From contig NZ_JALPKR020000002.1 in assembly GCF_023195515.1 (NCBI RefSeq), positions 1,713,001 to 1,777,000 on the forward strand: a DNA stretch of 64,000 bases. The letters are read 5' to 3'. Below the pieces are notes generated by a model, which saw only the letters and a program-made list of their open reading frames with translations, made no database searches and was not told where the DNA came from. Shown here piece by piece: positions 53,438 to 63,232 of the stretch. Both the position numbers and the translations under genes were made by a program. How positions within the stretch are numbered: position 1 is the stretch's first letter; every line of letters begins with the position of its first letter. This DNA is from Variovorax sp. S12S4. Lineage in GTDB: Bacteria > Pseudomonadota > Gammaproteobacteria > Burkholderiales > Burkholderiaceae_C.

Positions 53438-54668
53438 ACTGGATCACACCCTCCTTCATGACCAGTGGAATGCGCTCGCCTTGCCCCAGCAGGCACGAGA
53501 CATCGCGCAGCGGATTGCCGTCGACCACCAGGAGGTCGGCCAGCGCACCAGGCGCCAGGCGGCCCAGCCGGTCTGGCATGCCCAGCACCTCGGCGCCGAT
53601 CACGGTTGCACTGGCTATGGCCTCGGCCGGCGACAGCACCTCGGCACGCAGGCGGAACTCGTCGCTCTGCAGCCGCTGCGATTCGCCCAGCAGGTCCGAG
53701 CCGAAGCCCATCTTCACACCCGCCGCCTTGTAGATCTCCAGTGAGCGCAGGCCGGCCTCGCGCACGTCGGCCACCTTGGCGACGCTTTCCTTCGGCAGGC
53801 CAAAGCTCTCGCCCTCGTTGGCCAGCGCGTCGTAGGTGACCAGCGTCGGCACTGCGTAGGCGCCCGTTTGCGCCATCAACGCCGCGGTGGGCGCGTCCAC
53901 GAGGTTGCCGTGCTCGATGGTCCGCACGCCGCAGCGCACGGCCCGGGCGATGGCTTCCGCGGTGTAGGCGTGGGCCAGCACATAGGTGCCGCGTGCCCGC
54001 GCTTCCTCGACGATGGCGCGGATCTCGTCCTCGCTGTAGCCGAAAGCGCCCACCGGATCGGTCGGCGAGGCCACGCCGCCCGAGGCCATGATCTTGATCT
54101 GGTCCGCGCCCATCTGCAGTTCTTCGCGCACGGCCCGGCGCACTGCGTCGACGCCGTCGACCACGCGTGCCAGCGCGCCGACCCGCACGCAGGTCGGGCA
54201 GGGGGCATTGGGGTCGAGAAAGTCGGAGCGTGCCCGCATGTCGCCATGGCCGCCCGTCTGGCTCAGCGCGCGGCCCGAGACGAACAGGCGCGGGCCCTGG
54301 GCCAGCCCGGATTCGACCGCCTGCTTGAACGCAAACCCCGCCCCGCCGGCATCGCGCACCGTGGTGAACCCGCGTCGCAGCATGCCGCGCAGCATGGGCA
54401 CGCTGCGCAGCGTGATGAGCACGTTCGGCATGTGCACCTGCCGCGAGAGGTTGAGCTCCACCGCGATCACGTGCACGTGCAGGTCGATGAGGCCGGGCAT
54501 CAGCGTCTTGCCCTTCAGGTCGATGACCCGCGCCGTCTTGCTCTGCAGCGGCTTGTCGGAGACCTCGCGCACTACCCCGTCCTCGACCAGAAGGTCGTGG
54601 CCTTCCAGCAGCTCGGCGCGCAGCGGATCGAGCAGGGAGGCGTTCTTGAAAAGCACCGCGTCGGTCAT
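53421..54668 (-). CDS. Metal-dependent amidohydrolase (imidazolonepropionase/prolidase-like)
   Basis: A 415-residue amidohydrolase with the metal motif MPGLIDLHVHVIA, Lys in ADQIKIMASGG, His in YVLAHAYTAEAI and IEHGNLVDAP, and Asp in GFGSDLLGE. It cleaves an amide or similar bond; members of this subgroup act on Xaa-Pro, Xaa-Arg or small ring amides. Its start overlaps the GAF gene by 4 bases, in the same operon as the MFS transporter. Confidence 0.88.
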   Translation of the reverse strand: MTDAVLFKNASLLDPLRAELLEGHDLLVEDGVVREVSDKPLQSKTARVIDLKGKTLMPGLIDLHVHVIAVELNLSRQVHMPNVLITLRSVPMLRGMLRRGFTTVRDAGGAGFAFKQAVESGLAQGPRLFVSGRALSQTGGHGDMRARSDFLDPNAPCPTCVRVGALARVVDGVDAVRRAVREELQMGADQIKIMASGGVASPTDPVGAFGYSEDEIRAIVEEARARGTYVLAHAYTAEAIARAVRCGVRTIEHGNLVDAPTAALMAQTGAYAVPTLVTYDALANEGESFGLPKESVAKVADVREAGLRSLEIYKAAGVKMGFGSDLLGESQRLQSDEFRLRAEVLSPAEAIASATVIGAEVLGMPDRLGRLAPGALADLLVVDGNPLRDVSCLLGQGERIPLVMKEGVIQFNELA

Positions 54669-55174
54669 GCCAGGGGCTCCTTGGTGTATTGCGCCATTAC
54701 GGCCGGCACCGCCAGTTGCGCGAACACGCGCGCGACCTCGACGTGCCCGGCGCCGTACCAGTTCTCTTCATGCAGCATGTTGAGCGTGCCCAACGTTTCG
54801 CCGCGCCAGCGCAGCGGAATGTTCAGCACGCTGCGGCAACCCAGTGAAACGATGAGTTCGTGGTCGTAGAAAACGTCGCGCAGGTCGTCGACGTTGCGGC
54901 CGATGTAAGGCAGGCCGCGCTGCATTACCTGCTGCATCCACGGTGAGTCGGTGATCGGCTTGCGCCCGCCTACCGGGTAGGCCTCGCGCATGTTGGTGTA
55001 CACGCGCTCCGACTCTCGCGCCTCCCGGTGGTGCACCAGGATGGTGAAGAGCCGGTGGCCGATGGTTGCGGCCACAGCCTTGTCGAGCGCGTCGAAGGTG
55101 GCTTGGGGTTGCTGCGTGTCGGCGTGCGCGCGTGCGACGGCCGACAGCGATTCATCGAGAAGCTTGGGTTGCAT
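54665..55174 (-). CDS. GAF-domain protein
   Basis: A 169-residue protein that is nearly all one GAF domain (FDALDKAVAATIGHRLFTI, LGCRSVLNIPLRWRGETLGT). GAF domains bind small molecules or cyclic nucleotides. No output domain is present. It lies between the MFS transporter and the amidohydrolase, so it may be a ligand-binding or regulatory partner of this catabolic operon. Confidence 0.85.
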   Translation of the reverse strand: MQPKLLDESLSAVARAHADTQQPQATFDALDKAVAATIGHRLFTILVHHREARESERVYTNMREAYPVGGRKPITDSPWMQQVMQRGLPYIGRNVDDLRDVFYDHELIVSLGCRSVLNIPLRWRGETLGTLNMLHEENWYGAGHVEVARVFAQLAVPAVMAQYTKEPLA

Positions 55175-55186
55175 GGATGTCTTGTG

Positions 55187-56554
55187 TCAGGAAAGTTCGG
55201 CTGCCGCAATGTCTTCGAGCGAGCGGCCGCGTGTCGGAATGCCCATGAAAGTGACGGCCGCCGCGCCCAGCAGCAGCACTCCCGTGGTCATCCCGAACAC
55301 GCCCGCAAAACCCAGCGCCGGATAGATGAAGCCCACGAGGATCGGCGCCGTGATGCCTCCGATACGCCCGATGGCCGACGCCAGGCCGGATCCCGTTGCG
55401 CGCACCTGGGTCGGAAACACCTCGGGTGTGTAGGCATAGACGCCCGCGTAGGTGCCGTTCATGAAGAAGGACAGCAGAACGCCCGCCGCCATGATCTGAG
55501 CGTCGCTGTGCGTAAAGGCCAGCCCCAGCGCAGAGATGCCGCCCAGCAGCATGTAGCTCACGATGGTGGCCTGCCGGCCGATCTTCTCGTTGAGCCATGC
55601 GGCCGAGAAGTAGCCAGGAATCTGCGCGAGATAGATCACGAGCGAGTAGCCGAAGCTCTTGGTGATCGTCATGCCGTTCTGGATCAGCAGGCTGGGAATC
55701 CAGGTGAAGAACGAGTAGTAGCTGAAGGTGATCGCCAGCCACATCAGCCAGGTCATGGTGCTGATGCGGATGAGCTTGCTGGAGACCAGCGTGGCGTAGT
55801 TCTTCAACAGGCTGCCGCGGCTGTTGCTGGGCGGCGGCGCGGCCACGTCTTCCGCGTTGAGCGCGGGCAACGCAAGGCCGCGCTGCACCGTCTCGGACTC
55901 CATTGCGTCCACGATCGTCTCGGCCTCGGTCTGCCGGCCCTGGCTTTCGAGCCAGCGCGGCGATTCGGGCAGCGCGCGCCGCCACCACAACAGCAGCAGC
56001 ACCGGCATTGCGGTAATGAAGATGACGATGCGCCATCCTTGTGGATGCGCCGGCACGATGAAGTAGCCCAGCAGCGCCGCCGCAACAAAGCCGAACGAGA
56101 AGAAGCCCGCCAGCGCGCCGGTAAAAGTGCCCCGGTAGCGGCGCGCCACAAACTCCGAAAGATAGGGTGCAATGATTGCGCTCTCTGCACCGGCGCCGAA
56201 GCCGGCCACGATGCGCAGCGCAAGAAACACCGTCCAGCTGTCGACCATGCCGCTGAACAGCGATGCCACGCAGTAGATCGCCAGTGCCGACATCATCACC
56301 TTGCGCCGCCCGATCAGGTCGCCGCAGGTGCCGGCCGCGAGCGCGCCGAAGAAGAAGCCGATGAAGTTCGCACTGGCCAACACGCCGATCTGCACGCTGC
56401 TGAGCCCCCATTCGGTGCGCAGCACCGGCAGCACGAAGGCGATCACCGCGGCGTCCATCGCGTCGAAGGTGTAGCCCAGCCCTCCCATCATGAGCAGCCG
56501 GCGGTGAAAACCGGAGAAGGGCAGGCGCTCGATACGAGCCGACAGCATGGTCAT
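55187..56554 (-). CDS. MFS transporter, aromatic-acid/H+ symporter or sugar-type
   Basis: A 455-residue 12-helix transporter. The MFS loop motif is GTCGDLIGRRKVMMSALA and the second half has ALPESPRWLESQGR and YTPEVFPTQVRATGSGLASA, typical of the SP/AAHS group. It probably imports the substrate of the amidohydrolase. It is the first gene of the operon, divergent from a LysR gene with 121 bases between. Confidence 0.88.
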   Translation of the reverse strand: MTMLSARIERLPFSGFHRRLLMMGGLGYTFDAMDAAVIAFVLPVLRTEWGLSSVQIGVLASANFIGFFFGALAAGTCGDLIGRRKVMMSALAIYCVASLFSGMVDSWTVFLALRIVAGFGAGAESAIIAPYLSEFVARRYRGTFTGALAGFFSFGFVAAALLGYFIVPAHPQGWRIVIFITAMPVLLLLWWRRALPESPRWLESQGRQTEAETIVDAMESETVQRGLALPALNAEDVAAPPPSNSRGSLLKNYATLVSSKLIRISTMTWLMWLAITFSYYSFFTWIPSLLIQNGMTITKSFGYSLVIYLAQIPGYFSAAWLNEKIGRQATIVSYMLLGGISALGLAFTHSDAQIMAAGVLLSFFMNGTYAGVYAYTPEVFPTQVRATGSGLASAIGRIGGITAPILVGFIYPALGFAGVFGMTTGVLLLGAAAVTFMGIPTRGRSLEDIAAAELS

Positions 56555-56675
56555 GTGAATCCCTCGACTTCGGTGGTAGTGCGATGAAGCGGCAGATCGT
56601 AGGATCGCGGGGATATCACGACAAATTTATACGTGTGATTGTGTTTATAGATCCAGTGAATGATCAGGCCGCACA

Positions 56676-57593
56676 ATGAACTACCGCTCCGCCGATCTCA
56701 ACCTGCTGAAGGTGTTCGAGGCCCTCATGACCGAAGGCAACGTCACGCGCGCAGCCAGCAAGCTGTCGCTCACGCAGCCCGCGGTCAGCAATGCGCTGCG
56801 CCGCTTGCGGGAAACCTTCGACGACGCGCTGTTCGTGCGCAGCGGCGCCGGTGTCAACCCGACGCGGCGGGCCATCGACCTGTGGGAGCCGCTGTCGCAG
56901 TCGCTCCATGCGATTCGCGGCACGCTCGACGTGGAGCGCTTCGACGCCCTGCGAAGCACCGCCAGCATCAGCATTGCAATGTCAGACTATGTGTCGGGCA
57001 TCGTGGTGCCGCGGCTCGCCAGCAAGCTCAGCAAGGCGGCGCCGTCGATGCAGATCCACGCCATTCCCAACACGCTGGTGGATTTCGACAAGGTACTGGC
57101 CGACAACAAGGCCGACTTCGCAATCAGCGTCTACAACGAGGAAGTGCAGCGCCCGGCATTTCTCAAGTCAAGGGCGCTGTGGTCGCCGGATTTCGTCTGC
57201 GTCATGCGCACCGGGCATCCGCTGGCACGCGCCGACAGGATTCCGCTGAAAAAATTCCTGGCGGCGCGCCATGTGGACGTAAGCCTGGTTGGCAAGACCA
57301 CGCCCACCTATGACCTGTTCCTGCACAGCCGCGGCCTGCAGCGCAACCTGGTCGCGACGGTGAACCACTACGGCGCGGCGTACGAGGTGGTGCGCCGTTC
57401 CGACCTGATTGCGGTGTTGCCCTGGTCCGAGAAGTTCGAGCCCGCGCGCCTGGCCGGCCTGCGCCGGATGCCGGTGCCGCTGGAGGCGCCGGCGCGCATC
57501 ATCGAACTGTTCTGGCACCAGCGGCACGAGACCTCCGCGCTGCACCAGTGGCTGAAGAACACGCTGCTGGCTCTGTTCGAGCAGCCCTCGTGA
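56676..57593 (+). CDS. LysR-type transcriptional regulator (NodD/LeuO-like)
   Basis: A 305-residue LTTR. The helix-turn-helix is in LNLLKVFEALMTEGNVTRAA and SLTQPAVSNALRRLRETFDD, as in the NodD/PcaQ-like branch. It likely controls the divergent transporter operon; the 121-base AT-richer gap (56555-56675) contains the probable operator, which I could not pinpoint. It is 2 bases before the convergent ligase gene. Confidence 0.88.
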   Translation: MNYRSADLNLLKVFEALMTEGNVTRAASKLSLTQPAVSNALRRLRETFDDALFVRSGAGVNPTRRAIDLWEPLSQSLHAIRGTLDVERFDALRSTASISIAMSDYVSGIVVPRLASKLSKAAPSMQIHAIPNTLVDFDKVLADNKADFAISVYNEEVQRPAFLKSRALWSPDFVCVMRTGHPLARADRIPLKKFLAARHVDVSLVGKTTPTYDLFLHSRGLQRNLVATVNHYGAAYEVVRRSDLIAVLPWSEKFEPARLAGLRRMPVPLEAPARIIELFWHQRHETSALHQWLKNTLLALFEQPS

Positions 57594-57594
57594 T

Positions 57595-59403
57595 TCAGGC
57601 GCCCGGGCGTATCACCTGCAGGTCGTGGTGAGCCCCGGCGTGCAGCCGCGCCACGTCGGCAGCGCGGCGCGTGAGTACCGCGCGCTGGTTGATGTAGCCC
57701 TTGTCGGTGATCTCGCCCGCATCGAGGCTCGGCGGCTCGGTGAGCACCAGCGCGCGCGTGGGGCACTGCGAAGATCCCGCGCCCTCATCGCGCAGGGTGC
57801 GCAGCACGTCGGCGATCCGCGCGGCCAGGGCCTGCGGCGCAGCCTGGGGAGCGGCAAACACCAGCATGCCGATCTCGTCGCTGTCATGGCCGGTAAGCAC
57901 CACGTCTTGCACATGCGGCGCCAGCATCGACACCAGCTTGACGCGCAGGGTACCCACCGACACCCAGGTGCCGCTCGAGAGCTTGAAGTCTTCGGCCACG
58001 CGGCCGTTGAAGACCACGCCACGTTCGGGCCGGTCGGCATCGGCCAGGTAGCCCGCATCGCCGATGCGGTAGTAGCCCTCGTCGTCGAAAACCTCCGCCG
58101 TTTCGCGCGGCGCATGGCGGTAGCCCGGAAACACCGAAACGCCCTTCACGCGCATCTCGAGCTTCTGCCCGTTGGGCACGAACTTGAGCTCCAGCCCCGG
58201 CAGCGGCGCGCCGATGCAGCCCGCGCCGTCGAGCTTCCAGTGCGCCGACGTGATGGCGGGCGAAGTCTCGGTCGCTCCCCACGAGGTGGTAAGCCACAGC
58301 GGCCGCTCTGGCCGCACGCGCTTGGCCACTGCCTCGAGCCGCTGCCACGTCGACGGCGCGAGCGCCGCCGCCGCGTAGAAGGCCAGCCGCAGCCGCGAGA
58401 ACACCTCGGCCGCGAGCGCGTCGTCCGCTTCGAGAAAAGGCAGCAGCATGTCGAAGCCGCGCGGCACGTTGAACAGCAGCGTGGGCTTCACCTCACGCAG
58501 GTTGCGCACCGTCTTTTCGATGAGCCCGGGCGCGGGCCGGCCCTCGTCGATGTAGAGCGCGCCGCCGTGGCACAGCACCATGTTCAGGTTGTGGTTCGCG
58601 CCGAAGGTGTGGCTCCAGGGCAGCCAGTCGACCAGCACCGGCTTTTCCTGCGTGAGGAAGCGCCAGGTCTGCGCCATCATCTGCTGGTTGGCGCACAGCA
58701 TGCGGTGCGTGTTGATCACCACCTTGGGCTTGCCGGTGGAGCCGGAAGTCAGCAGGTATTTGGCGTGGGTGTCGGGCAGCACGGCTTCGTAGGCCTGCAT
58801 CACGGCCGGCGTTTCGCTGGCCTGCAGCAGTTGCGCGAAGGGCAGGGCGCCCGCGTGTGCGTCGGCATTGCGGCTGAACACCGGCACCGCCTCCACGCCG
58901 CAGCCCGCGAGCGCGCCGCCGTACACCTTGGCGTCCGATGCGTAGACCAGCGCCGGTTGTAGCGCCTGCAGCATGCCGTGCAGCCGCGACGGGTCCTTGG
59001 CCATCCGCGAGTAAGCGCTCGACAGCGAGCAGGCCGTGCGCCCGATGTGCATGGCCGCGAGCATCAGCACGGCATGGTCGATCGAGTTGTCCGAAAGGAT
59101 CGCGATGGGCTTGCCCTCGGGCAGCTCCAGGTCGAGCAGCGCCTGTGCCACCGCGCCCACGGCCTGGCGCAGCGCGCGGTAGTCGAGCTTGCGCCAGCCT
59201 TCGCCGCTCTCGTCGCGCTCCGCGAAAGCCAGCGCATCGGGCGTTTCCCGCGCCCAGCGCTCGATCCATTCGCCGATGCAGCGCGCATAGGGCTTGAGCG
59301 CCATCGGCGAACGCAGCGCGAAGGAGCCGTCGTCGAAGTCGATGCGCACCGTGCGGGGCGGGGCGATCTGGCTCTCGTCTAGGAGGAAGTCGTCGTCGGT
59401 CAT
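57595..59403 (-). CDS. AMP-binding acyl-CoA ligase, feruloyl-CoA synthase-like
   Basis: A 602-residue enzyme from ATG 59403. The AMP-binding signature is LTSGSTGKPKVVINTHR. The hinge and adenylate motifs are TTSWGATETSPAITSAH and YYRIGDAGYLAD. The late Lys is in LSSGTWVSVGTLR. The closest pattern I recall is feruloyl-CoA synthase. It activates an aromatic or other carboxylate to its CoA ester. It starts 2 bases after the dehydrogenase stop. Confidence 0.88.
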   Translation of the reverse strand: MTDDDFLLDESQIAPPRTVRIDFDDGSFALRSPMALKPYARCIGEWIERWARETPDALAFAERDESGEGWRKLDYRALRQAVGAVAQALLDLELPEGKPIAILSDNSIDHAVLMLAAMHIGRTACSLSSAYSRMAKDPSRLHGMLQALQPALVYASDAKVYGGALAGCGVEAVPVFSRNADAHAGALPFAQLLQASETPAVMQAYEAVLPDTHAKYLLTSGSTGKPKVVINTHRMLCANQQMMAQTWRFLTQEKPVLVDWLPWSHTFGANHNLNMVLCHGGALYIDEGRPAPGLIEKTVRNLREVKPTLLFNVPRGFDMLLPFLEADDALAAEVFSRLRLAFYAAAALAPSTWQRLEAVAKRVRPERPLWLTTSWGATETSPAITSAHWKLDGAGCIGAPLPGLELKFVPNGQKLEMRVKGVSVFPGYRHAPRETAEVFDDEGYYRIGDAGYLADADRPERGVVFNGRVAEDFKLSSGTWVSVGTLRVKLVSMLAPHVQDVVLTGHDSDEIGMLVFAAPQAAPQALAARIADVLRTLRDEGAGSSQCPTRALVLTEPPSLDAGEITDKGYINQRAVLTRRAADVARLHAGAHHDLQVIRPGA

Positions 59404-59405
59404 TT

Positions 59406-60365
59406 CTAGTCGAGTTTGCCGGTATCGGCTTTGGCGCGAATCAGGTTCAACAGCAGGATGTCGCGGGCGGCTTCGAGGTCGGCCACGCGCCGCGAACCCA
59501 GTTCTTCGGCCACGCCCTCGGCCACCTTCTCTTTGAGCTCTTCCGTCATCGACGGCGCGCCGAGGTCCTTCCACCAGTCCTCGATCGGTCCGCCCAGATG
59601 GGCGAGCACATGCTCGATGCCGCCCGCGCCACCCGAGAGGTGCAGGTTCATGAAAGGGCCCATCACGGCCCAGCGCAGGCCGGGGCCGTGCGCAATGGCG
59701 GTGTCGATGTCGGCCACGCTGGCCACGCCTTCGTTGACCAGGTGAAAGGCTTCACGCCAGAGCGCGGCCTGCAGCCGGTTGGCGATGTGGCCCTTGACCT
59801 CGCGCTTCACGTGGATCGGCCGCTTGCCGATGGCCGCATAGAAGGCCATCGTGCGGTCGATGGTCTCGGCTGAAGTGCGCTCGCCGCCCACCACTTCCAC
59901 CAGCGGAATCAGGTGCGGCGGGTTGAACGGGTGGCCCAGCACCACGCGTTCCGGGTGCTTGCACTCGGCCTGCACGGCGCTGATGGCCAGCCCCGAAGAG
60001 CTCGATGCCAGGATGGCGTGGGCCGGTGCGGCCTCGTCCATGCGCCGGAACAGGTCGATCTTGAAATCCAGCCGCTCGGGGCCGCTCTCCTGGACGAAGT
60101 CGGCCTCCGCCACCGCGTCTTCAAGCCGCGCTTGAAAGCGCAGCCGCCCGGCCGACGCGCCCGCGGCCAGGCCGAAGCGTTCGAGCGTCGGCCAATGCGC
60201 GGCCACCGCCGCGCGCAGCCGCGCCTCGGCATCGGGTGAGGGATCGGTGGCGTCCACGTCCAGGCCCTTCGCCAGGAAAAAGGCGGCCCAGCTGGCGCCG
60301 ATGACGCCGGTGGCGACCACCGCCACGCGCTGAGGGATTTCCGCAGGTCGGAGAGTCGGTTCCAT
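59406..60365 (-). CDS. 3-hydroxyacyl-CoA/carnitine dehydrogenase family protein
   Basis: A 319-residue NAD-dependent dehydrogenase from ATG 60365 (ATG 60371 is 2 codons earlier). The NAD loop reads VVATGVIGASWAAFFL, with Ala instead of the first Gly of GxGxxG. The catalytic His motif is VVLGHPFNPPHLIPLVEVV, and KREVKGHIANRLQAAL follows. The single-domain length fits L-carnitine dehydrogenase and related enzymes. It lies between the ligase and Bug-type genes. Confidence 0.82.
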   Translation of the reverse strand: MEPTLRPAEIPQRVAVVATGVIGASWAAFFLAKGLDVDATDPSPDAEARLRAAVAAHWPTLERFGLAAGASAGRLRFQARLEDAVAEADFVQESGPERLDFKIDLFRRMDEAAPAHAILASSSSGLAISAVQAECKHPERVVLGHPFNPPHLIPLVEVVGGERTSAETIDRTMAFYAAIGKRPIHVKREVKGHIANRLQAALWREAFHLVNEGVASVADIDTAIAHGPGLRWAVMGPFMNLHLSGGAGGIEHVLAHLGGPIEDWWKDLGAPSMTEELKEKVAEGVAEELGSRRVADLEAARDILLLNLIRAKADTGKLD

Positions 60366-60375
60366 CCGCATCGCC

Positions 60376-61368
60376 TCAGGAGTCCGCCGTGAAGCCGATC
60401 TTCTTCACCAGCGGCCCCCAGCGCTCCGCCTCGGCCCGCTGCGAACGCGCCATCTCCTCGGCCGTGGAGCCCTGGGCGATCAGGCCGACCACGGCCAGGC
60501 TGTCCGTCACCACCTTTTCCTTGATGGCCGCATTGATCGCGGCATTGGCCGCGGCCACCACGCTGGCGGGCGTTTTGGCCGGTGCATAGAAGCCGAACCA
60601 CTCTTCGGTCGTCAGCTCGCCGAAACCCTGTTCGGCAAAGGTCGGCACTTCCGGCGAGAAGGGCGAGCGCGCCTTGCCCGACGTGGCGATCAGCCGCAGC
60701 TTGCCGGCCTTGTGGTTGGGAATGAAGTCGCCGCTAGGAGTGACCATGGCCGCGATCTGCCCGCCCACCACATCGGTCACGCCGGGAATCGAGCCGCGGT
60801 AGGGCACGTGCTTCAGGTCGACCCCGTTGTTCAGGCCCAGCAACGCGCCGATGAAGTGGGGCGTAGAGCCCGCCGCCGGCGAGCCGTAGCTGGCCTGGTT
60901 GGGGTTGGCCTTGGCCCAGGCGAGAAAGTCTTTCACCGTGCGCACATCGGGCGGCACCAGCTGGCCGACTGCAAGGCCATGGTGCATGACGGCGGCAATC
61001 GACACCGGCACGAAGTCCTTGCTCGGGTCGTAGCTGAGCTTGCTGTAGATGTGCGGATAGATCGAGGTGCATGAGAACGGCGACAACGCCAGCACGCTGC
61101 CGTCGGCCGGCGCGCTCTTGAGCGTCTCCAGCGCAATGCGGCCGCCGGCGCCCGGCTTGTTTTCGACCACCGCCACGTTGCGGGTATAGGCGGAGCCCGC
61201 GAGCTTTTCGCCCACGCGGCGCGCCACGCTGTCGCCCGAGCTGCCGGCCGGAAAGCCGTAGTAGATCTTGACCTGCTCGAGCGCCTGGGCCAGCGCCGCC
61301 AAGGGCGAGAGGGTGCCCAGCGCAGTGGCTGCGCCCAGCGTGTGGAGGAAGTGGCGGCGGTTGTTCAT
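60376..61368 (-). CDS. Tripartite tricarboxylate transporter substrate-binding protein (Bug family)
   Basis: A 330-residue periplasmic protein with a signal peptide (twin-Arg-like MNNRRHFLHTLGAATALG, cut near ALAQA). Bug-family blocks are FPAGSSGDSVARRVGEKL and VENKPGAGGRIALETLK. It binds a carboxylate or amide ligand for a TctAB transporter. As usual in Burkholderiales, the permease genes are not next to it. It is in the operon with the BKACE enzyme. Confidence 0.9.
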   Translation of the reverse strand: MNNRRHFLHTLGAATALGTLSPLAALAQALEQVKIYYGFPAGSSGDSVARRVGEKLAGSAYTRNVAVVENKPGAGGRIALETLKSAPADGSVLALSPFSCTSIYPHIYSKLSYDPSKDFVPVSIAAVMHHGLAVGQLVPPDVRTVKDFLAWAKANPNQASYGSPAAGSTPHFIGALLGLNNGVDLKHVPYRGSIPGVTDVVGGQIAAMVTPSGDFIPNHKAGKLRLIATSGKARSPFSPEVPTFAEQGFGELTTEEWFGFYAPAKTPASVVAAANAAINAAIKEKVVTDSLAVVGLIAQGSTAEEMARSQRAEAERWGPLVKKIGFTADS

Positions 61369-61428
61369 GGCATGTCTCCTGTTTTTCTGGCGGGTTATGG
61401 CAAGGTTCTGCGGGGTCGATCGGCCGCT

Positions 61429-62352
61429 TCAACGCGGCGCGAACTCGGGGCGCGGCCCGCCTCTGCGCGGCAGTCCCATCATCTGCCTTGCTTCGGCCGG
61501 CGTGGCCACTTCCATGTCGAGCTCATGGATAACGCGCACGATGCGTTCGGTGAGCTGCACGTTGGTGGCGAGCTCGCCGTGGCGGAAGTAAAGGTTGTCC
61601 TCCAGCCCCACGCGCGCATGCCCGCCCAGGAGCAGCGCCGCCACGTTCGCTTCGAGCTGCGAGGTGCCGATGCCGCTCACGCCGAAGATGCTGCCGCGGG
61701 GCAGGGTGTCGACCATCATCTGCAGGAAGCGCGGCGAATACGGCATCGCGTTCTGGAAGTTGCGGTGCACGTTCATCACCAGGTTGATGAAGTAGGGCTC
61801 GTCGTCATGGCCCTCGCCGATCAGCGTGGTCGTGTCCTGCAGGATGTGGGTGGGGCTGAACACCTCCCACTCGGGCTTGATGCCGCGCGCCTTCATGCCG
61901 GCAGCCAGTTCGCGGCCACGGGTAATGGGCGTGTCCATCAGGATCTGCTTGCCCTCGAAGCTCAGGTTGAGCGTGGTCGCGTCCAGCGTGCACATCTCGG
62001 CGCCCGCGTCCATGCCCTTGATGCGCTCTTCCCACGCAATCTCCCAGCGGTCGCCCGCCAGCGGCTTCACCATGTCGCCGTGCACACCGCCGCCGGTGGA
62101 GTTGTTGATGACGATGTCGCAGCCGCCCGCGCGAATGCGGCTGTTGATGTCGCGATACACCTCGGCATCGCAGGTGGCGCCGTCGTCCGGGCGGCGTGCG
62201 TGGATGGCCGCCACGCTGGCGCCGGCGTTCCAGCAGCGCAGCACGTCGGCCGCGATTTCGGCCGGCTGGGTGGGAAGGTGCGGGTTCTGCGACTTGTGCG
62301 CCATGCCGCCCGTGGGGGCGATGGTCACGATCACTTTGCGCTTCGACGACAT
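61429..62352 (-). CDS. BKACE-family 3-keto-acid cleavage enzyme (DUF849)
   Basis: A 307-residue TIM-barrel enzyme. It has [39 protein letters not shown] and [11 protein letters not shown], the metal- and CoA-binding residues of BKACE enzymes. These cleave beta-keto acids with acetyl-CoA, for example in lysine and carnitine degradation. Together with the dehydrogenase it would suit a route from a beta-hydroxy acid through a keto acid to acetoacetyl-CoA. Confidence 0.9.
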   Translation of the reverse strand: MSSKRKVIVTIAPTGGMAHKSQNPHLPTQPAEIAADVLRCWNAGASVAAIHARRPDDGATCDAEVYRDINSRIRAGGCDIVINNSTGGGVHGDMVKPLAGDRWEIAWEERIKGMDAGAEMCTLDATTLNLSFEGKQILMDTPITRGRELAAGMKARGIKPEWEVFSPTHILQDTTTLIGEGHDDEPYFINLVMNVHRNFQNAMPYSPRFLQMMVDTLPRGSIFGVSGIGTSQLEANVAALLLGGHARVGLEDNLYFRHGELATNVQLTERIVRVIHELDMEVATPAEARQMMGLPRRGGPRPEFAPR

Positions 62353-62498
62353 GCTCCGGGTCTCCTGGTGTCTTCGTTCATGAGGGGCGCGCTATTATTT
62401 TTTGGAGGCGCAGGCACACTCAGTCATTGCGACGACATTTGGAGTCAGGGTTTACGCGGCGCGGCCCCCTTTTCCACGCCATCAGGAGCTTTCTTTTC

Positions 62499-63205
62499 AT
62501 GTCCACGACGAAGCCGGCCATCAAGGCGGCATCGCTCACGATCGAGCAGCTGCTTCAGCGCTCGGCCTGGTTTCCGCTGCTCGACGAAGCGGCGCGCGAG
62601 CGCGTGCTCGACGAGATGCGCGAGGTCGAGGTGGCAGCCGGCGCCGCGCTGTGCCGCCGCGGCGATACGCCGCTGCACTGGTACGGCACGCTCGAAGGCC
62701 TGCTCAAGTGGTCGATCACCTCCAGCGACGGCCGCTCGGTCACCTTCGGCGGGCTCTCGGTCGGCTGCTGGTTCGGCGAAGGCACGCTGCTTCGCGCGGC
62801 CCCGCGATCGGCCGACGTCATTGCGCTACGGCCCAGCCGCGTGGCCCAGTTGCCGCTGGAGACTTTCGAGTGGCTGCACCGCACGCAGCGCGGCTTCGAT
62901 CACTTCCTGCTGCAGCAGCTCAATGAGCGGCTGCACTGGTTCATGGGCAACTACGCGGCGCACCGGCTGCTCGACGCCGACAGCCAGGTGGCTCGCGCGC
63001 TGGCGGGGCTGTTCCACCCGTGGCTGTACCCGGGCAGCGAGCTGCATCTGCAGACCTCGCAGGAAGAGATCGCGAATCTCTCGGGGGTGTCGCGGCAGCG
63101 GTGCAATGCGGCACTGAATCGGCTGAAGGAGGCGGGCTTCCTGCGGATCGAATACGGGGGATCACCGTGATCGACCTGGAAGGGCTGCGGCGCTTCATCG
63201 AATAG
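62499..63205 (+). CDS. Crp/Fnr-family transcriptional regulator, C-terminus broken by a one-base gap
   Basis: A regulator of about 235 residues from ATG 62499. The cyclic-nucleotide-like domain has GDTPLHWYGTLEGLLKWSIT and the HTH is in SQEEIANLSGVSRQRCNAAL. As written, the frame ends with FLRIEYGGSP at 63170. Five G at 63156-63160 should be six to continue with ITVIDLEGLRRFIE to the stop at 63203-63205. It has no FNR Cys cluster, so it is a Crp-like sensor with unknown ligand. It is divergent from the BKACE operon and probably controls it. Confidence 0.85.
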
Positions 63206-63232
63206 GCGCGGCGAGCCGCGCCTGTGTGCCCT

